Assembly: GCA_045640525.1 (NCBI GenBank) | Contig: JAZUFE010000002.1 | Span: forward strand, 59,717-123,716 | From: JAILLW01 sp045640525 | GTDB taxonomy: Bacteria; Bacillota; Clostridia; Lachnospirales; Lachnospiraceae | Reading direction: 5' to 3' | Length of the DNA: 64,000 nucleotides | In this document: positions 16,466 through 25,073 of the stretch, piece after piece | How the letters are laid out: each line of letters opens with the position of its first letter | Position numbering within the stretch: position 1 is the first letter of the stretch | Position numbers and translations under genes: made by a program | Notes under the pieces: generated by a model | Databases searched by the model: none | Told to the model about the DNA's origin: nothing | The model's input: only the letters and a program-made list of their open reading frames with translations

Positions 16466-18700
16466 ATGGAAACAATCACCGGTTATATCGACCACATTAT
16501 TTTCCAAAACGAAGAAAATTCATATGCTGTTCTCGCCCTGGTCACAAGCGACCGGGACGAGCTTATTTGCGTGGGAACTTTCCCCGGAGTGGATGAAGGA
16601 ATTTCCCTGGAACTGGAAGGTGAATATGTTAATCATCCAAGTTACGGCAGACAGTTTAAAGCACATTCCTTTAAGGAAGTGGTTCTGCAGGATGTGCTTT
16701 CGATAGAACGCTATTTGGGTTCGGGAGCAATCAAGGGCGTCGGGGAGGCTCTTGCAAGACGTATTGTCAAGAAGTTCGGAGATGATACCTTAAGAATAAT
16801 GGATGAAGAACCTGAGCGACTTGTTGAAATTAAGGGAATAAGCGAGCGAATTGCCAGACAGATAGCATCGCAGGTTTTTGAGAAGCGGCGCCTCAGAGAT
16901 GCTTTTATATTTTTACAAAGATACGGAATAAGTAATAAGCTTGCGGTAAAAATATATGATGAGTATAAAGAAAGACTGTATTCTGTAATCGAGCAAAATC
17001 CGTATCAACTGGCAGAGGATATATCGGGTGTAGGATTCAAAATCGCCGATGAAATCGCTCAAAAGGTTGGCATAAGTGCTTCTTCTGAGTATCGTGTTCG
17101 ATGCGCGGTACTTTATGAATTGTCAAATGCTGCGCAGGAAGGAAATACGTATTTGCCGAAAGATATGCTGATTCAAAGATGTATATCTTTGCTCGGATTA
17201 TCCTATGATGATATTTCGCCTTTGATTGACAATCTGATAGTTGATAAGAAATTGGTTAAAAAGGGTGAGAGTATATATTTATCCCACTACTACTATGCGG
17301 AACTTTCGTGCGCAAGAATGCTGTTTGATTTGGATATTTCCATGGATGAGGAAGATGTGCTAAAGGAAATGCCAAGAATCGAAAGTGTGATTGAAACTGT
17401 CTCCAAAGAGGAAGGGCTATGCCTTGACGAACTTCAAAAGAGGGCGGTTGTTGAATGCGTCAGACACGGAATAACCATAGTATCCGGTGGCCCGGGAACA
17501 GGCAAAACCACGACAATCAATACCATTATCCGATTTTTTGATGAAGAGGGAATGGATATTCTCTTAGCGGCCCCTACGGGACGTGCAGCCAAAAGGATGC
17601 AGGAAGCTACGGGTTATGAGGCCAGGACGATACATAGATTACTTGAAGTGAGTAAGAATCAAAGCGAGGATGATACCAGAACATATTTCGAGCGTAACAG
17701 CGAGAATCCGCTGGAAGCTGATGTGATAATAATTGATGAAATGTCGATGGTTGATATCAATCTGTTCAGGGCCTTACTGGACGCGGTAAGTGTCGGCACG
17801 AGACTTGTTATGGTAGGAGATGTTGACCAGCTTCCTTCGGTAGGTCCGGGGCAGGTGCTCAAAGATATAATCGATTCGCAACAATTTAACGTGGTTATGC
17901 TTGAAAAAATATTCAGACAGTCGGGTGAATCGGATATTGTTGTGAATGCGCACAGAATTAATCGTGGCCTGGAAATTTCACTGGATAATAAAAGCCGGGA
18001 TTTCTTCTTCTTGGAGAGGAATGATGCGAACGTTATCTATAAACATATGGTGCAGTTGATAACCGAAAAACTGCCAAAGTATGTCGAAGCAAGTTCTTTT
18101 GATATACAGGTTCTTACCCCCATGCGCAAAGGAATGCTGGGTGTTGAAACCCTGAACGGTATACTTCAGCAATATCTTAATCCTCCGGATGCTCAAAAAG
18201 CCGAATATGAATATGCGGATAAACTGTTTCGCGAAGGCGATAAGGTAATGCAGATTAAGAATAACTATCAGATTACATGGGAAATAGTCGGTTTTCACGG
18301 AATAAAGATAGACGAAGGTCAGGGAGTTTACAACGGTGATACCGGAATAATCAAAATGATTGACCGATACAGTCAAACAGTGACTGTGATGTATGACGAG
18401 AATAAGCGGGTTGATTATGCCTTTTCAAATTTGGATGAACTTGAATTGGCATATGCCGTAACGGTGCATAAATCCCAGGGCTCGGAATATCCTGCCGTAA
18501 TCATACCGATTCTGTCGGGTCCCAGAATGTTGTTTAACAGGAATCTGCTCTATACAGGGGTAACAAGGGCCAAGAAGTGTGTCACAATATTGGGAAGCAG
18601 GGAAACGCTGACAGAAATGATTCATAACAAAAGGGAGAATGACAGATTCAGCGGATTGCGCAACAGAATTGTTGAGGTAAGCGGAATTGAGAATAATTGA
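16466..18700 (+). CDS. recD2: RecD2-like SF1B DNA helicase
   Basis: 5'-3' DNA helicase of 744 residues, the RecBC-independent RecD2 type. An N-terminal OB-like region and helix-hairpin-helix units (about 90-190; GVGEALARRIV, GISERIARQIAS) precede the two RecA domains. Walker A is GGPGTGKTTT near residue 345. Other motifs are IIDEMSMVD (Walker B), the Q-x-P loop DVDQLPSVGPGQVL, and motif VI AVTVHKSQGSEY. It supports replication-fork repair. The start lies 9 bases after the previous stop without a visible Shine-Dalgarno site, so translation is probably coupled. Confidence 0.94.
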   Translation: METITGYIDHIIFQNEENSYAVLALVTSDRDELICVGTFPGVDEGISLELEGEYVNHPSYGRQFKAHSFKEVVLQDVLSIERYLGSGAIKGVGEALARRIVKKFGDDTLRIMDEEPERLVEIKGISERIARQIASQVFEKRRLRDAFIFLQRYGISNKLAVKIYDEYKERLYSVIEQNPYQLAEDISGVGFKIADEIAQKVGISASSEYRVRCAVLYELSNAAQEGNTYLPKDMLIQRCISLLGLSYDDISPLIDNLIVDKKLVKKGESIYLSHYYYAELSCARMLFDLDISMDEEDVLKEMPRIESVIETVSKEEGLCLDELQKRAVVECVRHGITIVSGGPGTGKTTTINTIIRFFDEEGMDILLAAPTGRAAKRMQEATGYEARTIHRLLEVSKNQSEDDTRTYFERNSENPLEADVIIIDEMSMVDINLFRALLDAVSVGTRLVMVGDVDQLPSVGPGQVLKDIIDSQQFNVVMLEKIFRQSGESDIVVNAHRINRGLEISLDNKSRDFFFLERNDANVIYKHMVQLITEKLPKYVEASSFDIQVLTPMRKGMLGVETLNGILQQYLNPPDAQKAEYEYADKLFREGDKVMQIKNNYQITWEIVGFHGIKIDEGQGVYNGDTGIIKMIDRYSQTVTVMYDENKRVDYAFSNLDELELAYAVTVHKSQGSEYPAVIIPILSGPRMLFNRNLLYTGVTRAKKCVTILGSRETLTEMIHNKRENDRFSGLRNRIVEVSGIENN

Positions 18701-19400
18701 TGCGGTATCCGATTTGCTCTATCCAAGACGCTGTGTGGTGTGTGATGAGGTAATTAAATTCGGAAGGAAATACACCTGCGAAGAGTGTGCTTCGAAAATT
18801 GTATATATCAAAGAACCGTTTTGCCTAAAATGCGGTAAGGCACTGGCAAAAGGGGCGACGCAGGAATATTGCGGTGATTGTGCCAAAATCAGGCACGAGT
18901 ATATCTGCGGAGGCGCGGCATTGGATTACGGAAGCGTTGCAGACTCCATGTTTAGGTTCAAGAATAAAGGGCGGGAGGAATATGCCGAATTCTATGCCAA
19001 GGCCATTTATGAGGTTAAGAAGGAATTTATCGAGTCAATACATCCGGATGCGCTTGTTCCTGTGCCTATTCACAGAACCCGGTTGGCCCAAAGAGGATAT
19101 AATCAGGCATACCTCATAGCCAGAGAATTGTCTAAACTTTCAGAAATTCCCGTAAATTCGAAGCTGATAGAGCGTGTGAAAAAGACGGATCCGCTCAAAA
19201 ATCTCGGACATTCGCAACGCCAAAATAATTTGAAAAAGGCTTTCAAAATAACCTCTGATGATGTAAAATTAAAGACAATTATAATTATTGATGACATATA
19301 TACTACCGGTAGCACAATAGACGAAATTGCGCGAACAATACATGAGAAGGTAAATTGCAAAATCTATTTTTTGACGGTGACTATCGGAAGAGGTATATAG
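18687..19400 (+). CDS. comFC: ComFC-type phosphoribosyltransferase family protein
   Basis: Protein of 237 residues. An N-terminal double zinc-ribbon has four CxxC pairs (CVVCDE, CEEC, CLKCGK, CGDC) and a C-terminal PRTase-like domain carries the PRPP loop IIIIDDIYTTGSTIDE. ComFC is needed for DNA uptake in competent Firmicutes and is also widespread in non-competent species. It starts at TTG 18687, 14 bases inside recD2, with GAGG upstream. No ATG in this frame would keep the first zinc-ribbon cysteines. Confidence 0.9.
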   Translation: MRIIDAVSDLLYPRRCVVCDEVIKFGRKYTCEECASKIVYIKEPFCLKCGKALAKGATQEYCGDCAKIRHEYICGGAALDYGSVADSMFRFKNKGREEYAEFYAKAIYEVKKEFIESIHPDALVPVPIHRTRLAQRGYNQAYLIARELSKLSEIPVNSKLIERVKKTDPLKNLGHSQRQNNLKKAFKITSDDVKLKTIIIIDDIYTTGSTIDEIARTIHEKVNCKIYFLTVTIGRGI

Positions 19401-19415
19401 AATGGAGGGAGCAAT

Positions 19416-19823
19416 ATGAACGTTAAGAACTGTCGTAAGTGTGGTAAGATGTTCAACTATGCATTCGGACCGATAATTTGTCCGGATTGTATAAGTTCGC
19501 AGGAGGAATTGTTCCAAAAAGCGAAGAAATATGTTCAGGATAATCCCGGATGTGATATTCAGGAACTTTCCGAAAACGTTGAGGTAGAAATCCAGCAGAT
19601 TAAACAGTGGATACGAGAAGAAAGATTACAGTTTGCGGAGGATTCTCCGATCAGAATAGCATGTGAATCGTGCGGATGTATGATTCGTTCGGGAAGATAC
19701 TGTGATGCATGTAAGAATAACGTATCAAACGGTTTGAAGGATGCATTCGGAATGAATAAACCGGCTCCGGAACCGGTAGTAAAGAAGAGAGAGTCTGACG
19801 GAAATAAGATGCGTTTCTTATAA
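19416..19823 (+). CDS. yvyF: flagellar operon protein YvyF-like
   Basis: Zinc-ribbon protein of 135 residues: CRKCGKMF with CPDC at the N-terminus, a winged-helix-like middle (DIQELSENVEVEIQQIKQWI), and a second CESCGCM and CDAC ribbon. It matches the YvyF family usually found between comFC and flgM. Here the next gene is not flgM. The exact role is unknown; it is linked to flagellar gene control by neighbourhood. Confidence 0.82.
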   Translation: MNVKNCRKCGKMFNYAFGPIICPDCISSQEELFQKAKKYVQDNPGCDIQELSENVEVEIQQIKQWIREERLQFAEDSPIRIACESCGCMIRSGRYCDACKNNVSNGLKDAFGMNKPAPEPVVKKRESDGNKMRFL

Positions 19824-19838
19824 GCCGTTGAGGAAGAA

Positions 19839-20225
19839 ATGATTAATGAAGAAAAGGTCATTCTGATGACCAAATTAGCAGCATTTGAAAAAAATAAAGG
19901 CAAGAAAGATATGGCAATCCTTAATTACTTTAGAGGTGATTATATAGGATTTAAGGTGCTGAAAGCGGTTTTGGCAGCCACCATATCTTTTATTGCTGTT
20001 TTTGTGCTGTATTTATTTTACAACTTTGAAACCATTATGGCCGATATTTACAAGATGGATCTTGTCGAAGCAGGCAAGGGAGTTATTGTGATATATCTGG
20101 TTGTTGTCGGTGCTTATGCGGTTGTTGTATATGCTGTTAACACCCATAGATATTCTAAAGCTAAGAAGGAGTTGAAGGAGTACTATTCCAATCTGAAGCG
20201 ATTGGAAATATTGAACTCCAAATAG
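19839..20225 (+). CDS. unknown small membrane protein, two membrane segments
   Basis: Protein of 128 residues with no recognised family. Two hydrophobic helices (about 47-70 and 85-107) are flanked by a basic N-terminal tail and a Lys/Tyr-rich C-terminal cytoplasmic helix (SKAKKELKEYYSNLKRLEI). An alternative start is the ATG at 19866. It is 9 bases upstream of another unknown membrane protein and two genes before cdaA, so a shared envelope role is likely. Confidence 0.65.
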   Translation: MINEEKVILMTKLAAFEKNKGKKDMAILNYFRGDYIGFKVLKAVLAATISFIAVFVLYLFYNFETIMADIYKMDLVEAGKGVIVIYLVVVGAYAVVVYAVNTHRYSKAKKELKEYYSNLKRLEILNSK

Positions 20226-20234
20226 GAAAATAAA

Positions 20235-21185
20235 ATGGCGAATTTGTTAGTAATTAAACAGTACATTACCAATTTCATCGGAAAGTACGAAGTGTATCTT
20301 AAACCCTTGGGCAAGTTTTTGCTGGCCATGGTGGCATTTATTACCATCAATGCCAAACTCGGATATATGCAGAAGATTGACAATTTTTCGATTGTTTTGA
20401 TAGCTGCCTTGATGTGTTCGTTCATGCCGATGAACTTTATAGTTCTTTTGTCGACGGTGTTTATTATTCTTCATATGTATGCGCTGTCTTTGGAGTGCGC
20501 GATAGTTGTATTGGTTTTGTTCGTAATACTGTTCCTGCTGTATTTTGGATTGTCTCCGAAGGATTCGGTAGTTGCAATACTTACTCCGGTGTTAACTTCT
20601 ATGGGAATTCCTTACATTATGCCGGTTGCAATGGGACTTATTGGCGGACCTACATCTGCGGTATCAATAGGTTGCGGAGTAATAGCCAGCTTTGTTCTTA
20701 AAACAATCAGTGCAAATGCAACGGCTTTGGTTGGTATGGAAACAGAGGATATGACAGCCAAACTCAGATTCATTATTGACGCTGTATTAAATAATAAAAT
20801 AATCATTCTTTTGGTTATTTCATTTGCGATAACATTGCTTGTTGTTTATTTTGTAAGACAGCTTTCAATTGATTTTTCGTGGCCTATAGCAATCGGAGCG
20901 GGCGCAATAATAGATGCCATTATTGTTTTGGTCGGAGATCTGGCAATGGACTCATCGGTATCGATTGCAGGTCTTTTGATAGGTACGATTCTTGCCATAG
21001 GAACAGGCTTTGTGATTCAGTTCTTTAAGTTCAATGTCAATTATGTTAAGACGGAGAAAGTTCAGTTTGAAGATGACGATTACTACTATTATGTGAAGGC
21101 GGTTCCCAAGAGAACAGTACCGGTACCTACACGAAATGTTAAGAAAATTAACTCTGCCAAGAAAAGCGGTGTGAGAAGACAATAG
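20235..21185 (+). CDS. unknown polytopic membrane protein upstream of cdaA
   Basis: Protein of 316 residues with about nine hydrophobic helices filling residues 20-275. It has a conserved-looking GGPTSAVSIGCG segment that could line a substrate path. The C-terminal cytoplasmic tail begins with an acidic-tyrosine cluster (EDDDYYYYVKAVPK) and ends very basic. I do not recognise the family. Its position before the c-di-AMP cyclase gene suggests a link to osmolyte or envelope homeostasis (inference). Confidence 0.65.
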   Translation: MANLLVIKQYITNFIGKYEVYLKPLGKFLLAMVAFITINAKLGYMQKIDNFSIVLIAALMCSFMPMNFIVLLSTVFIILHMYALSLECAIVVLVLFVILFLLYFGLSPKDSVVAILTPVLTSMGIPYIMPVAMGLIGGPTSAVSIGCGVIASFVLKTISANATALVGMETEDMTAKLRFIIDAVLNNKIIILLVISFAITLLVVYFVRQLSIDFSWPIAIGAGAIIDAIIVLVGDLAMDSSVSIAGLLIGTILAIGTGFVIQFFKFNVNYVKTEKVQFEDDDYYYYVKAVPKRTVPVPTRNVKKINSAKKSGVRRQ

Positions 21186-21211
21186 ATTTGATTTTGTGAA
21201 GCGGGAAATAT

Positions 21212-22093
21212 ATGAGTAAGACTATTGAGCTTGTACAAACATACCTGTCGAGAATGACAAGTATCAGAATAGCCGACATAGTTGAAATTATCATAATTGC
21301 CTTTTTGATTTACCATCTTTTGCTTTGGATTAAAAATACCAAGGCATGGTCGTTGCTTAAGGGAATTTTGGTGATTGCTGTATTTGTAATGATTGCTTAC
21401 TATTTTGAGATGAATACAATCTTGTGGATAGTGAACAATCTGTTTTCTGTTGCCTTGGTTGCGATTGTTATTATTCTGCAACCCGAACTCAGACGGGCGA
21501 TTGAAGAAATAGGCAGGAAGAATTTTATTTCTTCTATTTTTCCGTTTGCGGAGATTTCAAGAAGCGGAGTATCCGAGGGGTTGTTTTCCGACAGAACGAT
21601 AACGGAAATTGCACGTGCCTGCGTTGAGATGGGTAAGGTTAAAACAGGAGCTCTCATAGTTATAGAACAGAATGAGTCTTTGGCAGAATACGAAAGAACG
21701 GGTATTGATGTTGATGCCATAGTTACAAGTCAATTACTGATTAATATATTTGAACATAATACGCCCCTGCATGACGGTGCGGTTATAGTGCGCGGAAACA
21801 GAATTACATCCGCAACCTGTTATCTTCCGTTAAGTGACAATTTAATGTTGAGTAAGGATTTGGGTACCAGGCATCGTGCCGGTATCGGTATCTCCGAAGC
21901 GACAGATTCGATGACGGTAATTGTGTCGGAGGAAACGGGAAAGATAAGCGTTGCGTATGGAGGAAAGCTGACCAGGAACCTTGACGGAGAATCGCTCAAG
22001 GAGCAGTTGCGACTGATTCAGAATAAGACCGATGCTCAGAATGCTTCAAAGAAACATTTTAAGTGGAAAGGCAGGTCTAAGAATGAAAAATAA
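21212..22093 (+). CDS. cdaA: diadenylate cyclase CdaA
   Basis: Membrane enzyme making cyclic di-AMP from two ATP, 293 residues. Three N-terminal membrane helices (up to about residue 90) precede the DAC domain. The catalytic motifs are intact: DGA at 188-190 in LHDGAVIV and RHR at 220-222 in GTRHRAGIG. c-di-AMP controls potassium and osmolyte transport and wall homeostasis in Firmicutes. It overlaps the YbbR gene by 11 bases. glmM, often the third gene of this set, is not present here. Confidence 0.95.
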   Translation: MSKTIELVQTYLSRMTSIRIADIVEIIIIAFLIYHLLLWIKNTKAWSLLKGILVIAVFVMIAYYFEMNTILWIVNNLFSVALVAIVIILQPELRRAIEEIGRKNFISSIFPFAEISRSGVSEGLFSDRTITEIARACVEMGKVKTGALIVIEQNESLAEYERTGIDVDAIVTSQLLINIFEHNTPLHDGAVIVRGNRITSATCYLPLSDNLMLSKDLGTRHRAGIGISEATDSMTVIVSEETGKISVAYGGKLTRNLDGESLKEQLRLIQNKTDAQNASKKHFKWKGRSKNEK

Positions 22094-23354
22094 ACTTACT
22101 TCAAATCTTGGCTGGAAGCTGGTATCCCTTATAGTTTCGATTATTCTGTGGCTTGTGGTTACGACTGTCAGCAATCCGGCTGTTACGCAGGCATACTATA
22201 ATGTTCCGGTCAAATTGGTTAATACCGAAAAAATAACGGATGCCGGAAGAGTATTTGAGGTGTTGGAAGGAACGAATGTTATTCCCAAGGTAACGGTTAA
22301 AGCGCCTCACTCTGTTATTTCCGAATTAAAATCGGAAAATATTGTTGCAACAGCCGATGTTAATGACATTAGTAGTTTGGATACAATTTCGATTAACCTT
22401 CATACATCGATTTATCAAGATCAGATAACATCTATCAAGGGTAGCATAGATACGGTTAAACTTGATATTCAAAATAAGAAGACGAAGACACTTGCAATAA
22501 CGGCCGATGTTGGCGGTAACCTTCCGGATGGCTATATGATAGGTGATTTTAATATGGATCAGAACCTTGTCAGGATTACGGGACCGGAAACGGTTATCGA
22601 CTCTGTGACCAGTGCAAGAGTGTCGGTTGATGTATCGGGATTCAATACGGATATTGCGACGAATGCAGAAGTCAAGTTGTATGATTCCGAAGAAAAGCCG
22701 ATAAGTGATGAGTCGATTACGCAGAATGTCAGAACTGTTGAGGTTGATGTGACAATTCTTCAAAGCAAAGAGGTTCCTCTGGTTGTTCAGACATTCGGAG
22801 ATCCTGCTCCGGGATACTGCGCAACAGGAGTAATCGAAAAGAGTAAAGAGACGGTTGTTGTTTTGGGAGAAGAAAAAACGCTTGAGCCAATAACTCAGAT
22901 AGAAATACCTAAAGAGACCGTAAACATTACTGACCAGAAAGAAAATTATGTTGTTTCACTTAACTTGAAGAATTATCTTCCTGATGGAGTTACATTGGTA
23001 TCACCGAATGACGCCATGGTAGATGTAACGGTTTATATTGAACCGGAATCAACCAAACATGTAGGCTTGGAAAACGGTGACGTGGAAATTGTGAATGTAC
23101 CTGAAGGATATAAAGCCACGATTGGCATGAATGACGGAACAATGGTGGATCTTGTAGGACTTTCGGTTAATCTTTCGACCGTTACGAAATCAAGCATGAA
23201 CCCGATCGTGGATTTGGAGCAGTGGAAGAACGAGATGGGTTTTGATGAGATTAAGGAAGGCTTCTACAGTGCAAAAGTTATCTTCACGCTTCCGAATAGT
23301 GTGAGGGTGGTTGATCCGATAGTTGTAACGCTCCATATCGTTAAAGAAGAATAA
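22083..23354 (+). CDS. cdaR: YbbR-domain protein CdaR, regulator of CdaA
   Basis: Membrane-anchored extracytoplasmic protein of 423 residues that modulates CdaA. One N-terminal membrane segment (KLVSLIVSIILWLVV) is followed by four YbbR-like beta domains (roughly residues 30-420). I start it at ATG 22083, preceded by AGGCAGG at 22069-22075. The upstream in-frame start lies far inside cdaA. This CdaR is unrelated to the CdaR/PucR regulators elsewhere in the window. Confidence 0.88.
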   Translation: MKNKLTSNLGWKLVSLIVSIILWLVVTTVSNPAVTQAYYNVPVKLVNTEKITDAGRVFEVLEGTNVIPKVTVKAPHSVISELKSENIVATADVNDISSLDTISINLHTSIYQDQITSIKGSIDTVKLDIQNKKTKTLAITADVGGNLPDGYMIGDFNMDQNLVRITGPETVIDSVTSARVSVDVSGFNTDIATNAEVKLYDSEEKPISDESITQNVRTVEVDVTILQSKEVPLVVQTFGDPAPGYCATGVIEKSKETVVVLGEEKTLEPITQIEIPKETVNITDQKENYVVSLNLKNYLPDGVTLVSPNDAMVDVTVYIEPESTKHVGLENGDVEIVNVPEGYKATIGMNDGTMVDLVGLSVNLSTVTKSSMNPIVDLEQWKNEMGFDEIKEGFYSAKVIFTLPNSVRVVDPIVVTLHIVKEE

Positions 23355-23363
23355 ACGGAATAC

Positions 23364-23392
23364 TTGAGAATAAAACGAAAAGATGTTATAGT
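23364..23392 (+). promoter_or_regulatory. promoter of the HPr gene
   Basis: TTGAGA (23364-23369), a 17-base spacer and TATAGT (23387-23392) form a good sigma-A-type promoter 34 bases before the HPr start codon. Confidence 0.6.
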
Positions 23393-23425
23393 TAACACGA
23401 TGAAACTTATTTGGAGGAATAAAGT

Positions 23426-23689
23426 ATGGTTAGTCAGAAGGTGATAATCAAGAATCCTACAGGCTTACACCTTAGACCGGCTGGAATTTTGTGTAAGGAA
23501 GCGATGCAGTTCAAGTCGCTTATTACATTTTCATTTAAAGGAAATACAGCTAACGCAAAGAGTGTCCTGAGCGTCTTGGGCGCATGTGTTAAGTGCGGTG
23601 ATGAGATTGAATTTGTGTGTGACGGAGAAGATGAAGAAGAGGCTCTTAGCACATTGGTTAATGCCATAGAAAACGGATTGGGTGAATAG
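23426..23689 (+). CDS. ptsH: phosphocarrier protein HPr
   Basis: Small cytoplasmic phosphocarrier of 87 residues. His15 lies in the active-site motif GLHLRPAG and accepts phosphate from enzyme I. Ser46 lies in NAKSVL, the site used by HPr kinase in Firmicutes for catabolite control. Both sites are intact, so it is HPr rather than Crh. It has its own promoter and terminator. No ptsI is adjacent. Confidence 0.9.
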   Translation: MVSQKVIIKNPTGLHLRPAGILCKEAMQFKSLITFSFKGNTANAKSVLSVLGACVKCGDEIEFVCDGEDEEEALSTLVNAIENGLGE

Positions 23690-23704
23690 TAAGATTCGTA
23701 TTCG

Positions 23705-23750
23705 AAAATAAACCCCTTGGGTTCAACCGAACTCAAGGGGTTTATTTTAT
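23705..23750. terminator. bidirectional terminator between HPr and DUF3048 genes
   Basis: A stem of about 20 bp (AATAAACCCCTTG at 23707-23719 pairing with CAAGGGGTTTATT at 23734-23746 and further inner pairs) has A-tracts on the left and T-tracts on the right. It therefore terminates both converging genes. The DUF3048 stop codon sits inside its edge. Confidence 0.9.
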
Positions 23751-24901
23751 TTTGCTACCAGTGAAGTACCGTCTACCGTAAATGAATCACCGTCTTCCAA
23801 AATAAGAACCATGGTCTTACCGGTATTCAGTTTAATTTCTTCGCCGTTATCATCGTAATATCTTGTTGCACTGTAGTCTGATACCTTTTCCCAGGTGATG
23901 TGGATGCCCTTGCCGTTGGTAAAGAAGTATCCGTCTTTGGTGGTATCGTGAACCTGAAATGCGAGGTAACCTTTTTGGTCTCGTATTTCGTGATATGTGT
24001 TTTGAACAATTATGTTCTTAAATGAGAGCTGTTCATTGTTTTCGATATCGATATGAGGACCGTCAGAACTTCCGGACAAGCTCTGATATCGATCGTACAA
24101 TCCGGTTTCTTCGTTGTAAAGGAAGTAACAATTGGTTACCGGATAAGCCTTTGACATATCGATTTTCTGAGCCGAAATGGATTTGTCATATTGCTCCAGC
24201 GTATTTGGCTCTTTGACCGGCGCGAATAAATAGTGTTGAGGGTCCGCATAGTTCTTGCGATACTCCTTGGGATATCCGAATTTATCGATAGCCCTTTCAA
24301 TTTGATCGGCTGACGTGAAAACATTGTCCGTGGAATTCTTAGCAGAATCCCTGGTGAAGTAATCACTTTTGGTATCGTTCAAAAGATTAATGTTCTGAGT
24401 GTCGTCTCTTGCAATCATTTCGTCGATGTAGAAAGGTCCGCCGTAATGAACAAGAATTGCGTCCCATTCAAATGACCAACAAATGAAATAGTCGCGCGCA
24501 CTTCTTACATTTCCCAACTTGGGAATGTCTTCCCAGTCTTCGAAAATTCCCATCAGTCTGGTCATACTTCCTTCCACATTGCATTCATAAAGAACGGATG
24601 CCTTGGAAAGTCCCGAGTGGCTTGCAGTGCTTGAATTCGGAATCATTACCGCCACAGGTCGCGTGTTGTTGATATCTTCATCAATCCACTCGTTGGTTAT
24701 TCTGCTCCTCACCATGCCGTCTTCCGGGGGAGTATCTTCATCAACGGTATTGACAACAACTTCATCCGAGGAAGATTCCGAACTGCTTTCGGGAATTGCC
24801 TCGACATTGACGGAAGGGGTATCGACCCCGTCCTTGCCACAGGCCGAAAAGACCAATGCAGCGCCTATAATTAACGATGATATAAGTGTACGTTTTTTCA
24901 T
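23747..24901 (-). CDS. DUF3048 (YerB-like) lipoprotein
   Basis: Lipoprotein of 384 residues on the minus strand, the only complete gene in this orientation. A signal peptide ends in a lipobox (VFSACG). A Ser/Glu-rich linker (about 35-60) precedes the two-part DUF3048 fold (RPVAVMIPNSS; GNVRSARDYFI; later beta-rich half). The function of DUF3048 is unknown. I start it at the cat on 24899-24901 because GTAAGGAGAT lies just upstream; the longer in-frame start runs through the promoter. It is divergent from the polysaccharide cluster. Confidence 0.88.
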   Translation of the reverse strand: MKKRTLISSLIIGAALVFSACGKDGVDTPSVNVEAIPESSSESSSDEVVVNTVDEDTPPEDGMVRSRITNEWIDEDINNTRPVAVMIPNSSTASHSGLSKASVLYECNVEGSMTRLMGIFEDWEDIPKLGNVRSARDYFICWSFEWDAILVHYGGPFYIDEMIARDDTQNINLLNDTKSDYFTRDSAKNSTDNVFTSADQIERAIDKFGYPKEYRKNYADPQHYLFAPVKEPNTLEQYDKSISAQKIDMSKAYPVTNCYFLYNEETGLYDRYQSLSGSSDGPHIDIENNEQLSFKNIIVQNTYHEIRDQKGYLAFQVHDTTKDGYFFTNGKGIHITWEKVSDYSATRYYDDNGEEIKLNTGKTMVLILEDGDSFTVDGTSLVAK

Positions 24902-24929
24902 CGGCAGAATCTCCTTACTAAACAGACAA

Positions 24930-24958
24930 ATTATACCACAATATTTAGTTGCGGTCAC
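24930..24958 (-). promoter_or_regulatory. extended -10 promoter of the DUF3048 gene
   Basis: On the minus strand, GTGACC (24953-24958), a 17-base spacer and TATAAT (24930-24935) are present, with the TG of an extended -10 (TGGTATAAT). The start codon is 29 bases downstream of the -10. Confidence 0.65.
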
Positions 24959-24983
24959 TAAGAAAAGCCATTTATATTGTGGT
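24935..24983. repeat. 10-bp inverted repeat in the divergent intergenic region
   Basis: ACCACAATAT (24935-24944) and its exact complement ATATTGTGGT (24974-24983) are separated by 29 bases. The left arm overlaps the -10/-35 spacer of the DUF3048 promoter, and the right arm lies upstream of the polysaccharide cluster. The layout suggests an operator read by one regulator from two half-sites. The regulator is unknown, and I could not define a convincing plus-strand promoter for rfbD in 24984-25050. Confidence 0.55.
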
Positions 24984-25073
24984 TTGAGACATTGCCCAAA
25001 TAGTTATTTAGTGCTTGTAGAATATACCCTAAAATAGTAAAATAAATAATGATTGCATAAAATTGGGAAAGGT

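Noticed and set aside
22032..22082. Upstream start for the YbbR gene
   Set aside because: It lies within cdaA, would add 17 non-family residues before the membrane anchor, and has no ribosome site, unlike ATG 22083.
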